Shown here: positions 58,958 through 64,000 of the stretch, piece after piece
Numbering within the stretch: position 1 is the stretch's first letter
Layout of the letters: every line of letters starts with the position of its first letter
Virus record (IMG/VR): IMGVR_UViG_3300042479_001216
Coordinates: 43,203 to 107,202 of that record
Source: a virus
Direction: 5' to 3' (one strand)
DNA length: 64,000 nucleotides
The notes under the pieces: generated by a model
Database searches by the model: none
The model's input: only the letters and a program-made list of their open reading frames with translations
What the model was told of the DNA's origin: nothing
Program-made: the position numbers and the translations under genes

Positions 58958-60625
58958 ATGAGAATACTAATAAGTGAAAATCAAGTTAATTTAATTGTTG
59001 AAAACAAAGCAACAATTGATAATTTGGTTAAAATAATAAAGTTAACCCAATCTGATGCTGAAATGCTTTATGCTACGGCTGGAAAATTATCTATGTGGAT
59101 TGCAAAGAAAATAAAAGATAAAAGAATTAAATCAAAAATAGAAAAAATAACAGGAATTATTGACTGGATTAGAGTTGGATTAAATGGTAATATCCAAACA
59201 ATAAGAAATGTTGATTTTGATACATTAGTTGAAATGCAAGAAACTTGGCATAAAAGTTTGAAAAGTAAAGAATATGATTTTGACTATGATGAAAAAAACA
59301 AAGTTATATTAGATTTTAGAGATAATGATGGTATTGGCTACTATTGGGTTAGATTAAACCAAAATCCCTGCACAGAAGAGGCTGAAAGAATGGGACATTG
59401 TGGTAGGTCAGGCAAGGGGGATATATATTCTTTAAGAGTTAATGAATTAAAAACTTCTGGTAAAGTTGTAAATAAATCAGTTGCCACAGCAGCCATTAAG
59501 TCTGGTGTTGTTTATCAATTGAAGGGTAGGTTCAACAAAAAAGTTGAATCAATTTACCATAAGTATATTGTTAAATTGCTTGAATTAAAAAATCAAGATG
59601 GTGAATATTTTATAAAATCATTTGGATCCGAATATCAATCAGGTGAAGATTTTAGATTAACTGATTTAGATTTTAAAAAATATGCTGATACAATTAGAAA
59701 AAGAATTGATTTAATTATTAGTGATGAAGAAATTAAGCAAAATGACGCTCGCATTCAGGGTGAAAGTATAGAAGGTGCGTCTGGGGAGGATTGCAAAAGA
59801 TTAGCAGCATTTAAATTCCTTTCAGGTAAGAGTGGGGTAGATATAGCATCAAGGCAAGAAAGTTTATATTTAGCCAAACTAATAAATTCAATAGTAAATT
59901 CTAGTGAATTATCTGATAATGAATTTGGTGAAAAAATAAATGAATATAATGATATTAAGAAATCATTAATTGATGAATATAATATTAATTTTAGTCATAC
60001 TGAGTTTACTTTTTATGATAATTTGGAAGAAACTAATGTCACATATACAATTTATGATGAGGAAACTGCCCGTATAAATACATTAGAATCAATTGCAGAT
60101 AGTTATAATAATCAGTTTGATTATATTTTAAAAGAACCCTATTATACAAAATTAAAGAGAATGGGTATTAATTTTGATAAGGTAATTAAAATGGATAATG
60201 ATGAAATCTATGATTTTTTTTCAGAAATGATATATGATTCACCTAAAGATTATATTGATGATAGAGTTTTAAGTTCTGCCCAAGAAAAAGAAATTCAAGA
60301 AATAAAAAAGGAACTTGAAACAGCAACAGATGAAGATAGAATAGATTATTTGGAAAATGAAATTGAATATATAAATGCCCGCCCAGATGAAATTTCTGAA
60401 GAGTTAATTCAGGCTGCAATAGATTCAAGATATGAGGTATATGAAAATAATCCCATATCATTTATTAACGATTATGATTTTGATAAGGAAAATTATTTTG
60501 ATATGGATGCATTTGCCTTGGAGATGTTTAAAATAGATCAGTATGCAACTTTATCATTTTATAATGGTGAGTGGGAAGAGGTATATGCTTGTGATGATAC
60601 CTGGATAATATTTAGAACAGATTAA
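58958..60625 (+). CDS. Large protein, paralog of 45149 gene, propeptide-like start
   Basis: A 555-residue protein beginning MRILISENQVNLIVE then NKATID (I-V-E at 15). From about residue 60 to 240 it is paralogous to the protein at 45149: IIDWIRVGLNGNIQ, LDFRDNDGIGYYWVRLNQNP, CTEEAERMGHCGRSGKG, IYSLRV and YHKYIVKLLEL. The CTEE...MGHC block is the most conserved element. The C-terminal half is acidic and helical. Activity unknown. It is followed after four bases by a zincin gene. Confidence 0.75.
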   Translation: MRILISENQVNLIVENKATIDNLVKIIKLTQSDAEMLYATAGKLSMWIAKKIKDKRIKSKIEKITGIIDWIRVGLNGNIQTIRNVDFDTLVEMQETWHKSLKSKEYDFDYDEKNKVILDFRDNDGIGYYWVRLNQNPCTEEAERMGHCGRSGKGDIYSLRVNELKTSGKVVNKSVATAAIKSGVVYQLKGRFNKKVESIYHKYIVKLLELKNQDGEYFIKSFGSEYQSGEDFRLTDLDFKKYADTIRKRIDLIISDEEIKQNDARIQGESIEGASGEDCKRLAAFKFLSGKSGVDIASRQESLYLAKLINSIVNSSELSDNEFGEKINEYNDIKKSLIDEYNINFSHTEFTFYDNLEETNVTYTIYDEETARINTLESIADSYNNQFDYILKEPYYTKLKRMGINFDKVIKMDNDEIYDFFSEMIYDSPKDYIDDRVLSSAQEKEIQEIKKELETATDEDRIDYLENEIEYINARPDEISEELIQAAIDSRYEVYENNPISFINDYDFDKENYFDMDAFALEMFKIDQYATLSFYNGEWEEVYACDDTWIIFRTD

Positions 60626-60629
60626 TGAT

Positions 60630-61229
60630 ATGAAACTAATAGAAATTTTTAAAACACTAATTAATGAGGAAACTGATGGTATAACTATCTTTTTAAATAA
60701 GATACAAGCAGAGTATGACATATCTGATTCTTTATACGTGGAAATGTTAGATTTTATTGAAGAATCTGGATGTAAGAAAATTGAGTTTGCAAAATTTAAT
60801 TATCCAGCACTAGGATTGGCATTACATAATGGCGTTTTAATAAACTCAAATATGATTGGAGATAATTTAAGTTTTTTAATCTTTGTTATTTTCCATGAGG
60901 TTGCACATCAATTCCAGTTTAAGAAATATGGTGATAAAATTATGTATGGCGTTTATTCTGGTGATGTTAGTATTGATGAGGCTGCCAAGTTTATGAAACA
61001 TACAGAAGAGGTTGCTGATGAATTTGCAATGAGAAAAATAAGAGAATTACAGAAAAAAGATTTAATTGATAAGAATTATAGGGCAAATTCACCATATAGA
61101 AATATATCAGTTCAATCAATAAAAAGTATGATAATTAGATTTAGGGATGATCTTAAAAGCAAAAACATAACATCCCCAAATGATATTAGCAAATACTTTT
61201 ATAATATGGTAAAAAGTAAAATGCAATAA
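60630..61229 (+). CDS. HExxH zinc metalloprotease-like protein with propeptide-like start
   Basis: A 199-residue protein. It starts MKLIEIFKTLINE then ETDG (I-N-E at 13), the same length of start segment as the proteins at 43217 and 45149. The zincin motif is FHEVAHQFQF (His89, Glu90, His93) with a likely third ligand in TEEVADEFA (Glu126 or 127). It would be an M-class peptidase of unknown substrate. If the start segment is a capsid-targeting peptide, this protease would be injected with the DNA. Confidence 0.8.
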   Translation: MKLIEIFKTLINEETDGITIFLNKIQAEYDISDSLYVEMLDFIEESGCKKIEFAKFNYPALGLALHNGVLINSNMIGDNLSFLIFVIFHEVAHQFQFKKYGDKIMYGVYSGDVSIDEAAKFMKHTEEVADEFAMRKIRELQKKDLIDKNYRANSPYRNISVQSIKSMIIRFRDDLKSKNITSPNDISKYFYNMVKSKMQ

Positions 61230-61230
61230 T

Positions 61231-61533
61231 ATGTTTAATGTTTTTAAATTTTTCAATCAAAAAAAATCTGAAATAATTTTGGATGAATATCTTGGTGAGT
61301 ATAAAGCCAATGATGGAAGGACTGGTAAGTTATATACTGATGGTAAAAAGATAAAATTTACCTATGATGGTAAGACCATTAGTTTCACATCTTCTGATAA
61401 AAAGGATGTATTTACCATAACTTATTTCCCGTTTAAAGGTTTGGCATCATTTATAAGAAATTCAAAGGGAATTATAAGTGGGGTTAAGGCTGATATGGCT
61501 GGATACATTATTGATGCAAATAAAATTGCTTAA
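61231..61533 (+). CDS. Hypothetical protein, 100 aa
   Basis: A 100-residue beta-rich basic protein (GEYKANDGRTGKLYTDGKKI, then FTYDGKTISFTSSDKKDVF). No family recognised. One base separates it from the metalloprotease stop, so it belongs to the same unit. Could be an inhibitor or partner of the protease; there is no sequence evidence. Confidence 0.7.
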   Translation: MFNVFKFFNQKKSEIILDEYLGEYKANDGRTGKLYTDGKKIKFTYDGKTISFTSSDKKDVFTITYFPFKGLASFIRNSKGIISGVKADMAGYIIDANKIA

Positions 61534-61595
61534 AATTAAATTATTAGTTTGGACTATTTAGTATATTCACTTATATTTAGATAAAACAAACTTAT

Positions 61596-62222
61596 ATGAA
61601 TGTATTGGAGTTATTTGCTGGTAGCAGATCTATTGGCAAAGTTGGGGATGAGTTGGGTATGAATGTTTTTTCTGTTGATTGGGAAAAATATGAAGATATT
61701 GATTTATGTATTGATGTTGCAAAACTAACAAAAGAAGATATTCCTTTTATCCCTGATGTTATTTGGGCTTCACCAGACTGTACTACATATACTATAGCAG
61801 CTATTTCTACTCATAGGAATAATACAGAACCAAAAAGTGAATATGCAAAAAAATGTGATATTACAAATCAACATTTTATTTCTTTAATAAAAGAATGGTT
61901 GGAGATAAATCCTAATATGGTTTTCTTTATTGAGAATCCTAGGGGTATGTTGCGTAAAATGCCCTGGATGCAAGAGTTTAAAAGACATACTGTTTGGTAT
62001 TGTACATATGGTGATGAAAGAGCCAAACCAACTGATATATGGACAAATTCGGATACATGGATTCCAAGGCCAGTATGTCATAATGGTAATAAAGAATGTC
62101 ATCATGCACCTGCACCAAGGGGTTCTAAAACTGGAACACAAGGTAGAAAAGGCGCTTATGAAAGAAGTAAAATTCCAGAAGAATTATGTAGAGAAGTGTT
62201 ATTATCAACAATTAAAAAATAA
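61596..62222 (+). CDS. C5 cytosine methyltransferase-like protein
   Basis: A 208-residue protein of the phage-type C5 DNA methyltransferase group. Motif I is LELFAGSRSIG (SAM binding), the motif IV Cys is in ASPDCTTY rather than the usual PPCQ, and the motif VI Glu is in FFIENPRG. It is shorter than bacterial Dcm and lacks an obvious target-recognition domain. It would methylate phage or host DNA. First of three methyltransferases in this region. Confidence 0.78.
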   Translation: MNVLELFAGSRSIGKVGDELGMNVFSVDWEKYEDIDLCIDVAKLTKEDIPFIPDVIWASPDCTTYTIAAISTHRNNTEPKSEYAKKCDITNQHFISLIKEWLEINPNMVFFIENPRGMLRKMPWMQEFKRHTVWYCTYGDERAKPTDIWTNSDTWIPRPVCHNGNKECHHAPAPRGSKTGTQGRKGAYERSKIPEELCREVLLSTIKK

Positions 62223-62232
62223 GTTTTACAAT

Positions 62233-62622
62233 ATGATATCAAAACCAAAAAAAGTAGATAAACTTTGGGGACATGAGTTATGGATTCATAATGATTCCCA
62301 ATATTGTGGCAAGTTATTAGTATTTCCAGAAAAGGGAAATCATTTTTCTATGCATTACCATATGATTAAAAATGAAACATGGTATATACAAGAGGGTAAA
62401 TTCCAATTTGATTGGATTGATACAGATAATGCTAAATTGTTTAGAAAAACCTTATATAAAGGTGATGTTGTTTATATTGAAAGAGGTAAACCCCACCAAT
62501 TAACTGCATTAGAAGATAATTCAGTAGTATTTGAAGTATCAACAGAACATTTTGATTATGATTCATATAGAGTATATAGAAATTCCCTACTTGAGTTAGA
62601 TGAGGACATAAATTATGTTTAA
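62233..62622 (+). CDS. Cupin-fold protein
   Basis: A 129-residue single cupin. I chose the ATG at 62233 because the longer frame overlaps the methyltransferase. Features: KLWGHELWIHN, HFSMHYHMIKNETWYIQEGKF (metal His residues), YIERGKPHQLTALED. It resembles the cupin part of mannose-6-phosphate isomerase or mannose-1-phosphate guanylyltransferase, so a sugar-related function is possible. It sits between two DNA methyltransferases. Confidence 0.83.
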   Translation: MISKPKKVDKLWGHELWIHNDSQYCGKLLVFPEKGNHFSMHYHMIKNETWYIQEGKFQFDWIDTDNAKLFRKTLYKGDVVYIERGKPHQLTALEDNSVVFEVSTEHFDYDSYRVYRNSLLELDEDINYV

Positions 62623-62644
62623 AACAATTTTCAAGTAAAAAATA

Positions 62645-63400
62645 ATGGAAAAAAATATACTTTATAATGAAGATTGTAAAATAACTATGAATAGATTTAA
62701 AGATAAATCTATAGATGGGATAATTACATCCCCCCCTTATAATATCAATACTGAAAGAAGTGATTGTTATTATAATAATGGTTATTCTGAATTAGATGGT
62801 TTAAGTGAAAATGATTATTTAGAAGTAAGAACAAATGAATTTAAAGAATTTTCAAGGATTATGAATGATGTTGGGGTTATTTGTTATAACATTTCTTATG
62901 CCAAAGAAAACCCAATATTACCAACATTATTAGTTGCTAAAATTCATAATGAAACAGATTTAACTATTGCTGATATTATTTGTTGGAAAAAACCAAATGC
63001 TATACCATTTCAAACATCACCAACTAAATTAAGTAGAATAACTGAATTGATTTATATTTTTGTAAAAAAACAATATTTGCATACATTCAAAACAAATAAA
63101 GAAATAAGTAAAATAAATGAAAGTACAGGTCAAAAGTTTTATAAAAACTATGTAAATTATATTGAGGCAAAAAATAATGATGGGTATAAGTGTAATTTAA
63201 AAGCATCTTTTTCTCAAGATTTAGTAATCAAGTTATTAAATATTTATTTTCCAAAAGGTAGTTTAATATATGATCCATTTTCTGGGATTGGCACTACCCA
63301 ATTAAGTTGTATTAAAAGCGGTTGTAATTATTCTGGAAGTGAGTTAATTAAAAATCATTATGATATTGCAATTAGTAGAATAAATGAATTATTATTATGA
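62645..63400 (+). CDS. N4-cytosine/N6-adenine DNA methyltransferase
   Basis: A 251-residue amino-methyltransferase of the beta arrangement. Motif IV TSPPYNINTE comes first (residue 28 on), and the SAM-binding motif YDPFSGIGTT lies near the C-terminus. SPPY is found in both N4-cytosine and N6-adenine enzymes, so the product is uncertain. A four-base overlap (ATGA) couples it to the next methyltransferase. Confidence 0.88.
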   Translation: MEKNILYNEDCKITMNRFKDKSIDGIITSPPYNINTERSDCYYNNGYSELDGLSENDYLEVRTNEFKEFSRIMNDVGVICYNISYAKENPILPTLLVAKIHNETDLTIADIICWKKPNAIPFQTSPTKLSRITELIYIFVKKQYLHTFKTNKEISKINESTGQKFYKNYVNYIEAKNNDGYKCNLKASFSQDLVIKLLNIYFPKGSLIYDPFSGIGTTQLSCIKSGCNYSGSELIKNHYDIAISRINELLL

Positions 63401-64000
63401 ATGTATTAAGTTTGTTTGATGGTATGTCTTGCGGACAGATTGCTCTAAATAGGGTAGGTGTGCAATATGATAATTATTTTGCATCTGAGATTGATAAATA
63501 TGCTATGGATGTAACGCAACATAATTATCCAAAAACAATTCAGTTAGGGGATATAACAAAACTAGATGTTAGTACATTACCAAAGATTGATTTGGTGATT
63601 GGCGGTAGTCCTTGTCAAAGTTTTAGTAGAGCAGGAAATAATACTGGTTTTGATGGAAAAAGTGGATTATTTTGGGAGTATGTTAGAATATTGAATGAAG
63701 TTAAGCCAACTTATTTTTTATTGGAGAATGTAATTATGAAAAAAGAGTGGGAGGATATAATTACTGAAGCATTAAATGTTAATCCAATTGAAATTTCAAG
63801 TGCTAAATTTGTCCCCCAAGCAAGAAAAAGACTATATTGGACTAATATACCAAATGTGGGACAGCCTGAACAAAAGCATTACAATATTTCTGATTTTATA
63901 GAGGGAGAAGGGTTTCCAACATCTTGTGGGGTAGATAGAGTTTTTAAACAAAAAAATATATTTAACACATTAACTGCTACCTATTACAAAGGTATAAGAG
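63397..64000 (+). CDS. C5 cytosine DNA methyltransferase, 3' end outside window
   Basis: The first 201 residues of a C5 methyltransferase; the gene continues past the window. Motif I VLSLFDGMSCGQIAL, motif IV GGSPCQSFSRAG with the catalytic Cys, motif VI FLLENV and motif VIII QARKRLYW are all present, so it is likely active. Together with the two preceding genes it forms a methylation module. Starts inside the stop of the previous gene. Confidence 0.9.
   Translation, partial: MNVLSLFDGMSCGQIALNRVGVQYDNYFASEIDKYAMDVTQHNYPKTIQLGDITKLDVSTLPKIDLVIGGSPCQSFSRAGNNTGFDGKSGLFWEYVRILNEVKPTYFLLENVIMKKEWEDIITEALNVNPIEISSAKFVPQARKRLYWTNIPNVGQPEQKHYNISDFIEGEGFPTSCGVDRVFKQKNIFNTLTATYYKGIR

Noticed and set aside
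4600-63400. Integrase, transposase or insertion sequence
   Set aside because: I looked for catalytic signatures and terminal inverted repeats and saw none. The HNH protein at 33625 is free-standing, with no sign of intron or intein around it.

Overview
The window looks like an internal segment of a large, AT-rich, double-stranded DNA tailed phage that infects a member of the Bacteroidota, probably a flavobacterium. The phage assignment rests on a T4-type head module: terminase large subunit, portal, gp21-like prohead protease, acidic scaffold and gp23-like major capsid protein. It is supported by several peptidoglycan hydrolases, holin-like proteins, two tRNA genes, a tmRNA gene and many dense, overlapping genes of unknown function. 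The host assignment rests on promoters of the form TTTG-N19/20-TAnnTTTG (the Bacteroidota -33/-7 pattern), A-rich leaders without Shine-Dalgarno sequences, and a Bacteroidota-like ClpC. Both ends cut through genes. No tail genes are present, so tail type cannot be judged.

Layout. 1-2.5 kb: leucine-rich-repeat (LRR) paralogs and hypothetical genes. 2.6-18.1 kb, minus strand: head genes, with three LRR genes between protease and scaffold. 18.2-23.6 kb: nucleotidyltransferase, KTSC protein, lipoprotein, cyclophilin, Hsp20 divergent from clpC, and an M20-type peptidase. 23.6-27.1 kb: seven tandem LRR genes. 27.2-27.65 kb: tmRNA. 27.8-34.8 kb: glucosaminidase, M23 peptidase, holin candidates, ThyX-like protein, thioredoxin, HNH nuclease and ClpP. 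34.9-41.9 kb: an operon of probable internal virion proteins, a DenV-like protein and a nucleoside deoxyribosyltransferase. 42-55.7 kb: phosphoesterases, large proteins of unknown function, glycosyltransferase, amidase, subtilase and GH19 lysozyme. 55.7-64 kb: more LRR genes, tRNA-Met and tRNA-Pro, a zincin, three DNA methyltransferases and a cupin.

Three themes tie the window together. First, about twenty otherwise unrelated proteins begin with a short amphipathic helix that ends at an (I/L)-x-E site, the T4 prohead protease consensus. The major capsid protein has an equivalent site (I-N-E, residue 60). I infer a capsid-targeting propeptide system that loads many proteins, including enzymes, into the head. 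Second, the phage carries an unusually full protein quality-control set: tmRNA with its own tag, ClpC without an N-domain, ClpP, Hsp20, cyclophilin, an M20-type peptidase and thioredoxin. Third, an expanded family of at least 15 LRR genes of unknown function sits in five places. Two promoter classes can be read: a host-like one, and an AT-rich motif (ATATTTATAATAAA) upstream of virion genes.
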